The notes: generated by a model not told the origin, from the sequence alone. Shown: positions 19,575-28,876, numbered from the stretch's first letter. The stretch: DNA of 64,000 nucleotides from an uncultured Methanosarcinales archaeon (GCA_903871465.1 CAIQHB010000080.1:186001-250000), one strand, 5' to 3'. Numbers and translations: made by a program.

Positions 19575-19663
19575 GCCGCCGATGGGATTCGAACCCATGA
19601 ACTGCTGATCTTTCGGATAATTCTTACGAATCAGCCGCTTTAACCGGGCTAAGCCACGGCGGC
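19575..19663 (-). tRNA. tRNA-Thr (CGT) with a 15-nt intron
   Basis: GCCGCCG/CGGCGGC acceptor; GGTTCGAATCC T-arm; GCTGA/TCAGC anticodon stem; BHB fold TTCG:CGAA with TAA and AGA bulges excising AGAATTATCCGAAAG; U73. Confidence 0.9.
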
Positions 19664-19698
19664 CCACAATGTCTTTGCTAGTTCATGCACAGGCTCAT

Positions 19699-20970
19699 TT
19701 AAGATTTTCGATCCTCACAGGAGATCATCTCAGGCTCCATCTCTTGCTTGTTGATCTCCTCGGCGAGCCTGGGCAGAAATATCCCGATATCCGTCACAAG
19801 GCCGATGGCCTGAGCCGACCCCCGGTCCATGAGCTTGGTTACGGTTGCGGGATTGATATCGACGCAGATGGTCTTAACGAAGGACGGCAGAAGATTTCCA
19901 ACCGCAATGGCATGCAACATCGTGCCCAGCATTATGGTCATGTTCACACCTCGCAGCGCTTTATCCATGGCATCCTTGGCTTTAGCCGTGTCCGTGATAA
20001 CCTCTGGAAGCGGCCCGTCATCGCGAATGGAACCCGCCAGAATGAAGGTGATCCCCTTCATTACAGCCTCATACATGACTCCGCCCTTGAGTTTGCCCTC
20101 CACGATGGCGTTTTTTATGGAGCCGCTGGCCATGATCTCGCTGATGGCGTAGAGATGGTTTCGGTGACCGCCGGAGATGGCATTTCCAGAGCAGTTCATT
20201 CCCAGGCTTGTGCCAAAGAGCTGACGCTCGATATCATGCACCGCCACGGCGTTTCCTGCCAGCAGCACATCCACGTATCCATCCCGAATGAGTTTGGCGA
20301 GAGATGGCGCCGCGCCGGTATGGACCACAGCCGGCCCGCAGACGACTGCAATCTTTCCTCCAGCCTTCTTGGTGCTGACAATCTCTCGGGCCAGCTGGCG
20401 GACGAGTTCTCCGCTGGGTCTCTCCGAAGAGACTTCGTTGGACATAAATCCAAAGAACGTCTTCTCCCTGGGTCGCTCGGGCGGCACAACCTTGACGCCG
20501 GAAGTTCCAATCACTACCTTGTCGCCTTTCTTGATATGGCCTATGGGAGTGCACACTGCCCTGCCATCTTCAAGAACGATGAGGCAATCCATGTGGTTAT
20601 GCTCTACCTCCGCCCACGAGCCCCGGTAGCGCACATAGGTGGGGTGATTGGTGGTGGAATAAAAACCCCTGGGAACTACCATATCACCAGGAGAGGTGTC
20701 CAATCGCGCATCCTCCATTTCTACCAGTTGGGCCCCCAGCGCATTCAGCTCCAGGAGTATCCTATCCAGATGAGCGGCATCCTCGCCGGTGACTGTGACC
20801 TGCACATAGCTGGTATCGTTCTTCTTCTGGCCTATCTGGAAGCTCTTAATCTCGAACTCACCGCGCATGTCCATGATCTTATCCAGGACCCTGGTCAACA
20901 TCTGGGAGTCGATGAGATGGCCCTCCATCTCAATATCTGCAATCTCTGTCATAAGCTCGCTCTTCACCAC
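19699..20970 (-). CDS. TIGR00300-type (LOR/SDH bifunctional region / archaeal ornithine cyclodeaminase-like) protein
   Basis: EMEGHLIDSQMLTRVLDKIMDMRGEFEI...LDTSPGDMVVPRGFYSTTNHPTYVRY...GPAVVHTGAAPSLAKLI; GTG start. Confidence 0.8.
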   Translation of the reverse strand: MVKSELMTEIADIEMEGHLIDSQMLTRVLDKIMDMRGEFEIKSFQIGQKKNDTSYVQVTVTGEDAAHLDRILLELNALGAQLVEMEDARLDTSPGDMVVPRGFYSTTNHPTYVRYRGSWAEVEHNHMDCLIVLEDGRAVCTPIGHIKKGDKVVIGTSGVKVVPPERPREKTFFGFMSNEVSSERPSGELVRQLAREIVSTKKAGGKIAVVCGPAVVHTGAAPSLAKLIRDGYVDVLLAGNAVAVHDIERQLFGTSLGMNCSGNAISGGHRNHLYAISEIMASGSIKNAIVEGKLKGGVMYEAVMKGITFILAGSIRDDGPLPEVITDTAKAKDAMDKALRGVNMTIMLGTMLHAIAVGNLLPSFVKTICVDINPATVTKLMDRGSAQAIGLVTDIGIFLPRLAEEINKQEMEPEMISCEDRKS

Positions 20971-21376
20971 GTCTCTCCATCCAGGAGCGCCTTGGTTTTA
21001 TCGTTTGTGCTCATGATGGTTTTGGTGATCCTGATCAGATAGCCACCATCTTCAGGCACCGATTGGTCGAAGATGGCCCTAATTCCGCACCTATGAAGAT
21101 GATGCTCAAACTCCCTAGCCGTAGACAGGCTTCTCACACACCGCCACGAAGTCGGAAAAATGCCCGTTTATCGCGGCTCCCAGCATGAGAGGACGGCGTA
21201 TTTTGGGATAGCCGTATACGACCTCGCCATTCCTAAAAATAGTAGTCCCGGCCTCGATCCCCGAGGTCTCTTTTTCAAACCTCAGAAGTCCAGGCTAGGG
21301 CCAGTTTGATTCACTGATTATCGTCTCTTGCAGGCAATGCAGCCTTTCTTCAGTTATTCCCAGTCTATCTATCTGC
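20964..21376 (-). pseudogene. Internally deleted archaeal ATP-dependent RNA ligase remnant
   Basis: Minus-strand read-through: LQIDRLGITEERLHCLQETIISESNWP*PGLLRFEKETSGIEAGTTIFRNGEVVYGYPKIRRPLMLGAAINGHFSDFVAVCEKPVYG, frameshift, TAREFEHHLHRCGIRAIFDQSVPEDGGYLIRITKTIMSTNDKTKALLDGETW*. Confidence 0.6.
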
Positions 21377-21390
21377 AACTTTTTGCAGAT

Positions 21391-22179
21391 TCATCTGGTC
21401 CTCACCAGGAAGTCTAAGATAGACCGCCTGGTTATCATGCCCACTACCTCTTCTCTATGGTTGAGAACGGGCAGGCCACCCCTGTTCTCTGTGAGAATGA
21501 TCGACTTTACCTCTTCCAGTGGAGTATCTACGTAGACGTACCTCACATCATGAGTCATCACATCTGAGACCAGAATGTTGTAGATGCGAGCGTATTGCTT
21601 GCTGGCAGTATCGTTCAGGTCCCTGAAGGCTCGCAGAGATTTGGCCACGTCCCTCTCGGTTATTATGCCAACCAGCCGACCTCCCTCCACTACGGGAATC
21701 CGTCCTACATCTCTGTCCAGCATCATGCGCCGGGCGTGAACCAGCCGATCGTTGGGGTTAGCGGTGAGGGGATATCTCATGGCGTCGGATGCTATCCCGC
21801 TAACATTTACGGCTGCCAGGATCTCTCTTGGACGAACCCAGCCCAGAATCTTGTCGCCTTCCACTGCCACCAGTACTGATGTCTTCTGCAGAAGGATCAT
21901 GGCGTCATCCACGCCCATATCCGGCAAGACCTTGATCACGGCATCCATCGTGGCTGATGCAACATGCAGAGAGGAGGCTGGCATTCCCAGGGATTTGCGT
22001 GTGCCAAGAACACGAGCGATCTGCCTCGTAGTGATTATACCGCCCATCTTGTCCTTGTTGGTCACCAGGAGCCTGCGCTGATTATTTTTCTCCATCAGAT
22101 CCAGTGCATGGCCCACACGCTCGGATTTGTCGATGGTGAGGGGCTCTGTCATGATGTCCTTGACTTGCATTACTTCCAC
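21391..22179 (-). CDS. CBS domain protein (four CBS motifs)
   Basis: VKDIMTEPLTI...GRIPVVEGGRLVGIITERDVAKSL...SDVMTHDVRYVYVDTPLEEV. Confidence 0.92.
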   Translation of the reverse strand: MEVMQVKDIMTEPLTIDKSERVGHALDLMEKNNQRRLLVTNKDKMGGIITTRQIARVLGTRKSLGMPASSLHVASATMDAVIKVLPDMGVDDAMILLQKTSVLVAVEGDKILGWVRPREILAAVNVSGIASDAMRYPLTANPNDRLVHARRMMLDRDVGRIPVVEGGRLVGIITERDVAKSLRAFRDLNDTASKQYARIYNILVSDVMTHDVRYVYVDTPLEEVKSIILTENRGGLPVLNHREEVVGMITRRSILDFLVRTR

Positions 22180-23030
22180 CTCCCGATCTCAATGATGATC
22201 TCATCGGCTGAGAAGTATCCCACAACTTCGTTGTTCTCCATAACAGGCATGCCGATGATATGCTTTTCCTCAAGAGTTTTGCTGGCCTCCACTGCCTTTA
22301 TCTCCGGGCTCAAGGAGAAGATCGGTGAGGTCATGATATCCTCGGCGACGAATGGCATTTGCTTCACGTATCGGTACTGCTTTCTGCCTGCAGCGCTCTC
22401 TTTCCTGGTCATCTTGATGTTCTTTGTTTCCATGTCGTCTTTAGGACCCATCATTTCCGAGAATGTGAGACCTGATCGGGTCACTATGCCCACGGGAGTC
22501 ATATTATCCTCGTAGACCAGAGCCCGGCTGACGCCCTGCACATTCATCTCTTCCAGGACATGCCCGATGGTATGATGACGGTGCACATTCAAGATGTTCT
22601 TACTCATCAGGTCGCCCACGGTTGCTTTGATATCCTGCTCGGAGAAGTACTTCACCATATCGCGGGTTGTGATCATACCCACGATCTCACCATCGCGTTC
22701 TACCGGCAGGCCACTGATATCATTTTCTATCAAGAGCTCGGCTGCCTGGGGCATGGTGGCATCGGGGAATATGGTGAGGGGCTTCTCAGTCATGACTACC
22801 TGAATGGGGATCTTGTCTATGGGCCGTCTGCGCCACTCCGGAGCTGCCTGGTTGAGCCGGTTGGTGATATCGTATTTGGTAACGATGCCAACCAGCTTGC
22901 CGTTGTCCAATACGGGTAGCCTGCCAATGGAATACTTGAACATCAGATTCCTGGCCATTTGAATGGGCTCATTTCGCTCAATGACATTTATGGGAGAGCT
23001 CATGTAATCTTTGACTTTCTTTATGATCAT
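22170..23030 (-). CDS. CBS domain protein (four CBS motifs)
   Basis: VKDYMSSPINVIERNEPIQMARNLMFKYSIGRLPVLDNGKLVGIVTKYDI; overlaps next gene by 10 bp. Confidence 0.92.
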   Translation of the reverse strand: MIIKKVKDYMSSPINVIERNEPIQMARNLMFKYSIGRLPVLDNGKLVGIVTKYDITNRLNQAAPEWRRRPIDKIPIQVVMTEKPLTIFPDATMPQAAELLIENDISGLPVERDGEIVGMITTRDMVKYFSEQDIKATVGDLMSKNILNVHRHHTIGHVLEEMNVQGVSRALVYEDNMTPVGIVTRSGLTFSEMMGPKDDMETKNIKMTRKESAAGRKQYRYVKQMPFVAEDIMTSPIFSLSPEIKAVEASKTLEEKHIIGMPVMENNEVVGYFSADEIIIEIGRWK

Positions 23031-24004
23031 GGCAGTATTCCTCTGTTCTCGGCCAATGCCCTCACATAATCTCTTTCCGTCAGAATCCCGACTAAAGAAC
23101 CTTTGTCCATGACGGGCAATGATCCGATGTCGCTATCCAGCATCTTCCTGGCAGCCTGGCCCAGATCCACTTTCTTCTCTGTGGTAAGCAAGCTTCTCTT
23201 AATCAAGCTCTTGACAGGCTGATTCATTACCTCTCCGATGTCGCCGGTTACCACCTTTTCAAAAGCTGCACCGCTGCCCAGATACTTCATGATGTCTGAT
23301 GCTGTAACCATGCCCATAAGAACTCCGTCCTGCACTACAGGCATGCGACGGAAGCCCTTCTGGATGATCATCCTCGTCATCTTCTCAATTGTGGTTTGGG
23401 CCGGTGCCGTCACCACATTGGGGCTCATAAAGGACTCAACAGAAAGGCCTGTGTCCAAACCTCTGCAAAAGCGCACGAAGTCCTCTTCAGTTATTATGGC
23501 CTTGATGCGGGTATCCTCATCCACGATGGGAAGGCCGCCCACATTCTTTTCATACATCAACTTCAAGACATCGTTCAGGGAGTCGTTATCGCTGGCGTAA
23601 GTGAGCTTATCGCTCATTATCTCTCTGATATCAGCATTTATAGCCGTGAAGATATTGCCGCCATACTTTTCTTGCAGGAGGTTGTGCCGCAGCCCACCGC
23701 CCAGAAAGTCAACGATATCCACAGACGTCACAAAGCCCATCAACCTCTTCGTGCCCGCGTCGGCTATGGGAAGCCGCGAGAAGCCGTAGAAGGTCATTGT
23801 CTTTATGGCACCCATAATGGTAGTGGTTGGCGGAACAGTGACCACATCAGGCGACGCCGCGCCAACCAATTCGCTGATGTGCTTGGCATGCCTGGAGTCG
23901 AATTGCAGAGGTCCTCTATCCCCCGAGCCGGGGGCTCTGGGCATCCGATCGTTCTTTTGCGGTATCCTTGTTATCTCTTTTCCCGTTGTTGGACCGTTGC
24001 TCAT
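23027..24004 (-). CDS. CBS domain protein (four CBS motifs)
   Basis: IMGAIKTMTFYGFSRLPIADAGTKRLMGFVTSVDIV...GSLPVMDKGSLVGILTERDYVRAL; 4-bp overlap with next gene. Confidence 0.92.
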   Translation of the reverse strand: MSNGPTTGKEITRIPQKNDRMPRAPGSGDRGPLQFDSRHAKHISELVGAASPDVVTVPPTTTIMGAIKTMTFYGFSRLPIADAGTKRLMGFVTSVDIVDFLGGGLRHNLLQEKYGGNIFTAINADIREIMSDKLTYASDNDSLNDVLKLMYEKNVGGLPIVDEDTRIKAIITEEDFVRFCRGLDTGLSVESFMSPNVVTAPAQTTIEKMTRMIIQKGFRRMPVVQDGVLMGMVTASDIMKYLGSGAAFEKVVTGDIGEVMNQPVKSLIKRSLLTTEKKVDLGQAARKMLDSDIGSLPVMDKGSLVGILTERDYVRALAENRGILP

Positions 24005-24010
24005 CTTTAC

Positions 24011-24811
24011 TCACCCGAGGTAACTCTTGATCAGATCATTTCTGTCTACAATTCCCACAAGCTTTCCATTATCCACAACTGAGATCCTGCCCATATCATG
24101 CTTGAGCATCAGCTCTATAGCATCGGCCAGACTTGCCTCTGGCCCCAGGCTAAATATGGGAGAACTCATCAGCTTCTCGGCATGCATCTGCGTGGAATCG
24201 GAGGGTCGAGTCTCGCTCTCTTTGCTGATTCGGGCCCAGCCCCTCTTCAGGATATCGAACCTGGTGATCATCCCTATGGGCTTGCCGTCCTTTGCTACAG
24301 GCAATCCGGTGAAATCCAGATCCAGCATTTTGCCCCATACCTCAGTCAGCGAATCATCCGGGCTCGCAGTTACGACTTTCGTGGTCATGATGTCGCCAAT
24401 CAGCTTCTGGGGAACTTTGGAGATGTCGATGTGCTTGAACACATCAATTAGAGTGACAACTCCTTTGAGCACAAGGTCTTCCTGGGACTCGACCACTGGA
24501 AGCAATGTGCACTTCTCCTTGAGCATGATCTTTGCCGCTTCAAACATATCCGTATCTTCCGTTACAGTGGGGACCTGCACAATGAAACCCGATACAGTAA
24601 CGTTCGATTTGGTTGATGTCACACGCAGCATGTCCTGTGTAGTTACGATTCCCTGGACCACTCGTTTACTATTCACGACCGGCAGTCCACGCACATGGTT
24701 GTCTCTAATCAACTGACGTGCTTTGGTCAGAAAAGTCGAATCCTCAACGTATAGAGGATCTCTGGATAAAATATCTTCTACTAACATTTTTACTCCCCTG
24801 CGGTCCCGCAA
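24011..24811 (-). CDS. CBS domain protein (four CBS motifs)
   Basis: VEDILSRDPLYVEDSTFLTKARQLIRDNHVRGLPVVNSKRVVQGIVTTQDML...GRISVVDNGKLVGIVDRNDLIKSYLG. Confidence 0.9.
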   Translation of the reverse strand: MRDRRGVKMLVEDILSRDPLYVEDSTFLTKARQLIRDNHVRGLPVVNSKRVVQGIVTTQDMLRVTSTKSNVTVSGFIVQVPTVTEDTDMFEAAKIMLKEKCTLLPVVESQEDLVLKGVVTLIDVFKHIDISKVPQKLIGDIMTTKVVTASPDDSLTEVWGKMLDLDFTGLPVAKDGKPIGMITRFDILKRGWARISKESETRPSDSTQMHAEKLMSSPIFSLGPEASLADAIELMLKHDMGRISVVDNGKLVGIVDRNDLIKSYLG

Positions 24812-24817
24812 CGGTAT

Positions 24818-25372
24818 CTATCCCTTTCCGTCCCTGCAGCTCCAGCAGAGCAACTCGCCATTCAGGCTCTCCAGGGTATCCGAAAGCTGGCCGCAGACCT
24901 CACAGATTCCACGTACCACTCCACGCGGCTGCTCGAAATGGATGCTCTCCCGGTGCATCTCCAATAGATCGCTCAAAATCTCATTCAAACCGAGGGAGGA
25001 CCCTGAGACCAGGTCTGTATCGGTTATTATACCCACGAGCTTTCCTTTGAATATCACGGGCAGCCGTTTGACTCCGGTGCGAAGCATCAACGCCGCTGCT
25101 TCGCGTAGGCTTGCATCCGGCTCTATGGCATTTACAGGTGAGCTCATGATCTCTCCCACCTTCAGATTTCTGGGATCGACTCCTTTGGCTATGACCTTTT
25201 TGACCAGGTCCCTTTCCGTCAGAATGCCTGTGGGCTTGTCGCCGCATACTATTACTAGACTTCCCACATTGGCCGAGCCCATCTTCTTGGCAGCGCTCAG
25301 GATGTCCAGATCGGCATCGGCTGTGATCACCGGCCTGGTCATGATGTCTCGCACTGGGATCTCTGTTTCCAT
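24818..25372 (-). CDS. CBS domain pair fused to a C-terminal zinc ribbon
   Basis: VRDIMTRPVITADADLDILSAAKKMGSANVGSLVIV...CEVCGQLSDTLESLNGELLCWSCRDG. Confidence 0.9.
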   Translation of the reverse strand: METEIPVRDIMTRPVITADADLDILSAAKKMGSANVGSLVIVCGDKPTGILTERDLVKKVIAKGVDPRNLKVGEIMSSPVNAIEPDASLREAAALMLRTGVKRLPVIFKGKLVGIITDTDLVSGSSLGLNEILSDLLEMHRESIHFEQPRGVVRGICEVCGQLSDTLESLNGELLCWSCRDGKG

Positions 25373-25476
25373 TTGGCCAATCTCTCCGTGAAAGCTCTAT
25401 GTCCTTATCAGAGTGCTAATGATATAAAAGGCTACTCCGGTTCAACAAGCTTTGATATAGTTAATATTATTTTTTT

Positions 25477-25953
25477 CTATTCTCGAATGTGCTTAAGAAT
25501 GTGTACTAATTCCGCCATGATTAGCTCCATGCCCAATCTCGCGGCGCCAGGCGAACCTGGTAGACAAAACACCGGCTTTCCATTATAAATTCCCGCGGTT
25601 GCCCGGGTGAGCAATGCTCGAGTCCCTACCTCATCCAAACTTCGCCAGCGGAAGACCTCTCCAAAGCCGGGAAGCGTCTTTTCAAAGAGAGGCTCCACGG
25701 CCTCTAAGGTTAAGTCAAGACGAGTAAGCCCCGTGCCTCCACAAATAACCACGGCATCGGCAACGCTCTTTTCCACAACATCTCGGATAGGCTCAATGCC
25801 GTCCGGACGCAGGCTGTATTGGGCTTTGTATCCGGCGGCTTTAATCATCTCCAGGATCACCTTTCCGGATAGGTCTTCTGCCTCTTCCGGACACGAAACC
25901 GGCCCGAACTTACGAAAGCGGGAGGTGCTCGCGACCACTACATCTATGATCAT
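25477..25953 (-). CDS. moaB: MoaB/MogA-type molybdenum cofactor biosynthesis protein
   Basis: DAVVICGGTGLTRLDLTLEAVEPLFEKTLPGFGEVFRWRSLDEVGTRALLTRATAGIYNGKPVFCLPGSPGAARLGMELI. Confidence 0.9.
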   Translation of the reverse strand: MIIDVVVASTSRFRKFGPVSCPEEAEDLSGKVILEMIKAAGYKAQYSLRPDGIEPIRDVVEKSVADAVVICGGTGLTRLDLTLEAVEPLFEKTLPGFGEVFRWRSLDEVGTRALLTRATAGIYNGKPVFCLPGSPGAARLGMELIMAELVHILKHIRE

Positions 25954-26034
25954 GCTATCTCCTCTATGGATAAGGATAAGATTATTCCCGTGCGATCATG
26001 TCTTATTCTACCCAGTTGATAGGAAGGAGCACCT

Positions 26035-27072
26035 ATGTCGATATTAGCAGTTGATGTGGGGGCAGGCACCCAGGACATCCTGCTCTATCAAGAAGATGTG
26101 CCATTGGAAGGCTCGACCAAGATGGTTTTGCCAAGTCAAACGACTCTGGTGGGAACCAGGATAAACCGGGCCAGACTGGCGGGAAAAGATGTGTTCTTGC
26201 GCGGGCCGACCATGGGAGGAGGAGCCTCCACTGCGGCAGTAAGATGGCATCTGGCTGCGGGTTTAGCGGTTTATGCCACACCATCCGCGGCAGCTTCCAT
26301 AAATGATAATCTGGAGCGCGTCGCGGCTTTGGGCGTCAAGATTCAGGAGGAGGCTCCTATTGCCGCAGAGATCATTGAGACTGGCGACATAGACATTCCA
26401 GCACTTCGCCGTGCCTTCCAGACCTTCGACATCGAACTTCCGAAAGATATCGCGGTAGCAGTTCAGGATCATGGCTATTCCCCGGAAAAGTCAAATCGAC
26501 TAGTTCGGTTTGAGCATCTGACAGAAGCCATCCGCTCAGGTGGGGAACTGGAGGCCTTCGCCTACCGGCAGCCCCCTCAGGCCATGACCCGTATGCTGGC
26601 AGTTCGAGACACTCTGGTGAGGGAAGGATTTGAGCCACTCCTTATGGACACCGGCCCGGCAGCTATCTTTGGTGCAGCCCTGGATTCTCGATTTCTCGAT
26701 CCTGCTCTTATTATCAACTTTGGCAACGGCCATACGGTGGCAGCCATTCTGGATGATGGCCGGATAACAGCCATCTTCGAGCATCACACATCCGAGCTGA
26801 GCCCGGAAAAGCTAAGAGATTTCACAGAAAAGCTGTGCAACGGAAAACTGTTGAACCGCGAGGTGTTCGAGGATGGAGGTCATGGAGCCTATATTGATAG
26901 CGTTCCCGAAAGGATCAGGTCCACGCTTGTCACAGGACCGCGCCGCGTCGTGTTCCTTCAAAGCCACGCATTAGAAGGCGCAGTCCCGGCATCGCCCGGT
27001 GGAGACATGATGATCACAGGTTGCATCGGCCTCGTCGAGGCCTGGAAAAGCAGAGAGGATTTATGGAGATAG
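26035..27072 (+). CDS. DUF1786 domain protein (annotated elsewhere as pyruvate formate-lyase-activating-like)
   Basis: MSILAVDVGAGTQDILLYQEDVPLEGSTKMVLPSQT; LMDTGPAAIFGAALD; NFGNGHTVAAIL. Confidence 0.75.
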   Translation: MSILAVDVGAGTQDILLYQEDVPLEGSTKMVLPSQTTLVGTRINRARLAGKDVFLRGPTMGGGASTAAVRWHLAAGLAVYATPSAAASINDNLERVAALGVKIQEEAPIAAEIIETGDIDIPALRRAFQTFDIELPKDIAVAVQDHGYSPEKSNRLVRFEHLTEAIRSGGELEAFAYRQPPQAMTRMLAVRDTLVREGFEPLLMDTGPAAIFGAALDSRFLDPALIINFGNGHTVAAILDDGRITAIFEHHTSELSPEKLRDFTEKLCNGKLLNREVFEDGGHGAYIDSVPERIRSTLVTGPRRVVFLQSHALEGAVPASPGGDMMITGCIGLVEAWKSREDLWR

Positions 27073-27635
27073 GCAGAGGCGCGGAAGCGGTCATAACTTT
27101 GGAGAACGGCGTCGTAAATAAGTGGAGGCTGCCCAAGAGCTATCGGCTGGCGGAACTGGATGAGCAAATCAGGCAGGAAAGAACTTTGCGGGAGGCCAAG
27201 ATCACATCCGATGCCCGCAGGCACGGGGTTCTTACGCCAATTATTAGCGATGTCTCTCGCTTTGAGCTCCAGATGGAGCATATAGACGGCGCAACTTTGA
27301 AGGATGTTATCAATAGCGAACTCTCCGAGAAGGCGGGGGTGATGGTAGGAAAGCTGCATCTGGGAGGAATCGTCCATGGGGACCTGACCACCTCCAATAT
27401 GATCCTTGTGCAGGGAAAGATATGCCTGATAGATTTCGGCCTGTCGTTTTATGAAAAATCCGTAGAAGCCCAGGGTGTTGATGTTCATGTTTACTTCCAG
27501 ACCCTGGAAAGCACTCATGATCATTCCGAGGAGTTGATCGAGGCCTTCAAGGTAGGATATACCCGGACCTATCCCGAAGCTCCTGCGGTCCTGAAGAGAG
27601 TGACTGAGATCAAGGCGCGGGGCAGGTACCTTTAA
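27063..27635 (+). CDS. Bud32/KEOPS-associated serine/threonine kinase
   Basis: MEIGRGAEAVI...VVNKWRLPKSYRLAELDEQIRQERTLREAKI...LHLGGIVHGDLTTSNMIL...LIDFGLSFYEKSVEAQGVDVHV; start overlaps preceding ORF by 10 bp. Confidence 0.93.
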   Translation: MEIGRGAEAVITLENGVVNKWRLPKSYRLAELDEQIRQERTLREAKITSDARRHGVLTPIISDVSRFELQMEHIDGATLKDVINSELSEKAGVMVGKLHLGGIVHGDLTTSNMILVQGKICLIDFGLSFYEKSVEAQGVDVHVYFQTLESTHDHSEELIEAFKVGYTRTYPEAPAVLKRVTEIKARGRYL

Positions 27636-27695
27636 GTAATCAACTTTCTTAGGATACAACCGTTAGTCCAAATTTAATATCAAGGTGATAAGCCA

Positions 27696-27767
27696 ATGGC
27701 TGAAGATGATGTCGTATTCGTCGGCAACAAGACTGTGATGAACTACGTGATGGAAGTGAGCTCTTAA
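27696..27767 (+). pseudogene. Truncated Alba (archaeal chromatin protein) 5' fragment, 23 codons
   Basis: MAEDDVVFVGNKTVMNYVMEVSS* matches the N-terminus of Alba; stop immediately before the TTG of the next gene; not in the ORF track. Confidence 0.75.
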
Positions 27768-27768
27768 C

Positions 27769-28383
27769 TTGACACCAACGCTCGGCATCATATCCTCGGG
27801 GCGGGGAGAAAATCTTCGCTACATTCTGCTGGCGGAGCGCTCAGGTTATCTTCCAGGCCTTGTGAAAATAGTCCTGACCGATCAGCCGGATGCGGGTGCT
27901 CTCAGGATCGCCCGGGAGTTCGGGGTTCCGGGACTTTATCTAGATCCCAGAGGCAAACCCCGCGAGGAGTATGACCGAGAGCTCGTAGCGCATCTGGAGG
28001 CAGCGGGCGTGGAAATGGTCGTGCTCACGGGTTTCATGAGGATCCTGACACCCTTTTTTGTTCGCCGTTACAGGGATCGGATCTTGAATATTCATCCCGC
28101 CCTTCTGCCTTCCTTTCGGGGCATGGATGCCTTCGGCCAGGCCCTGGATCATGGGGTGTTATGGACTGGAACCACGGTGCACATAGTCGACGAGGACGTG
28201 GACCACGGTCCAATCATATATCAGAGGCCTGTGCCGGTTAAAGAGAACGACACTCATGAGAGCCTGAAGGCCAGGATTCAGAGGGCGGAGTATAAGGCTT
28301 ATCCGAAGGCGATAAAGATGTTTATAGAAGGGAAGGCTAAAGTCGTGGGAAGGAAGATCGTCTTCGAGAAAGGGGCAGAGTAA
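27769..28383 (+). CDS. purN: Phosphoribosylglycinamide formyltransferase-like protein
   Basis: SGRGENLRYIL...LTGFMRILTPFFVRRYRDRILNIHPALLPSFRGMDAFGQALDHGVLWTGTTVHIVDEDVDHGPII; TTG start. Confidence 0.9.
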   Translation: MTPTLGIISSGRGENLRYILLAERSGYLPGLVKIVLTDQPDAGALRIAREFGVPGLYLDPRGKPREEYDRELVAHLEAAGVEMVVLTGFMRILTPFFVRRYRDRILNIHPALLPSFRGMDAFGQALDHGVLWTGTTVHIVDEDVDHGPIIYQRPVPVKENDTHESLKARIQRAEYKAYPKAIKMFIEGKAKVVGRKIVFEKGAE

Positions 28384-28384
28384 A

Positions 28385-28876
28385 ATGGAAAATTTATGGG
28401 CACCGTGGCGCATCGAATACATCCTCAGCAAGAAGCCTGCAGGCTGCATATTCTGCGACAAGCCCGGCGAGAACAAGGATGAAGAGAACATGATTCTCCA
28501 CCGGGGCCGGTATCATTTCATCATCATGAACGCTTTTCCCTACAACAACGGCCATATGATGGTGGTTCCTTTCCGGCATACGGCCACGTTGTCGGCCTGG
28601 GCAGGAGATGAGCAGCAAGAGATGATGCAGCTGGCTGATCTTGCCGTGGAGCTGCTGCGTAAGACCATGCATCCGGATGGTTTCAACCTGGGGATTAACA
28701 TGGGCATTGTGGGAGGTGCAGGAGTGGCAGATCATATTCACCTGCACATTGTGCCCCGCTGGAATGGCGACACCAACTTCATGCCTGTGCTATCAGATAC
28801 GCGAGTTATTTCAGAGCACCTGCGAGCGACCTTTGGGACGCTGAAAAAAGCTCTTGCTGAGATGGAGATCGGATAG
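28385..28876 (+). CDS. HIT family protein
   Basis: MENLWAPWRIEYI...CIFCDKPGENKDEENMILHRG...AGVADHIHLHIVPRW. Confidence 0.93.
   Translation: MENLWAPWRIEYILSKKPAGCIFCDKPGENKDEENMILHRGRYHFIIMNAFPYNNGHMMVVPFRHTATLSAWAGDEQQEMMQLADLAVELLRKTMHPDGFNLGINMGIVGGAGVADHIHLHIVPRWNGDTNFMPVLSDTRVISEHLRATFGTLKKALAEMEIG

Noticed and set aside
19669-21042. 457-aa plus-strand ORF
   Set aside because: Entirely antisense to the TIGR00300 gene; translation is His/Leu-rich with no recognizable domain, typical of a high-GC shadow ORF.
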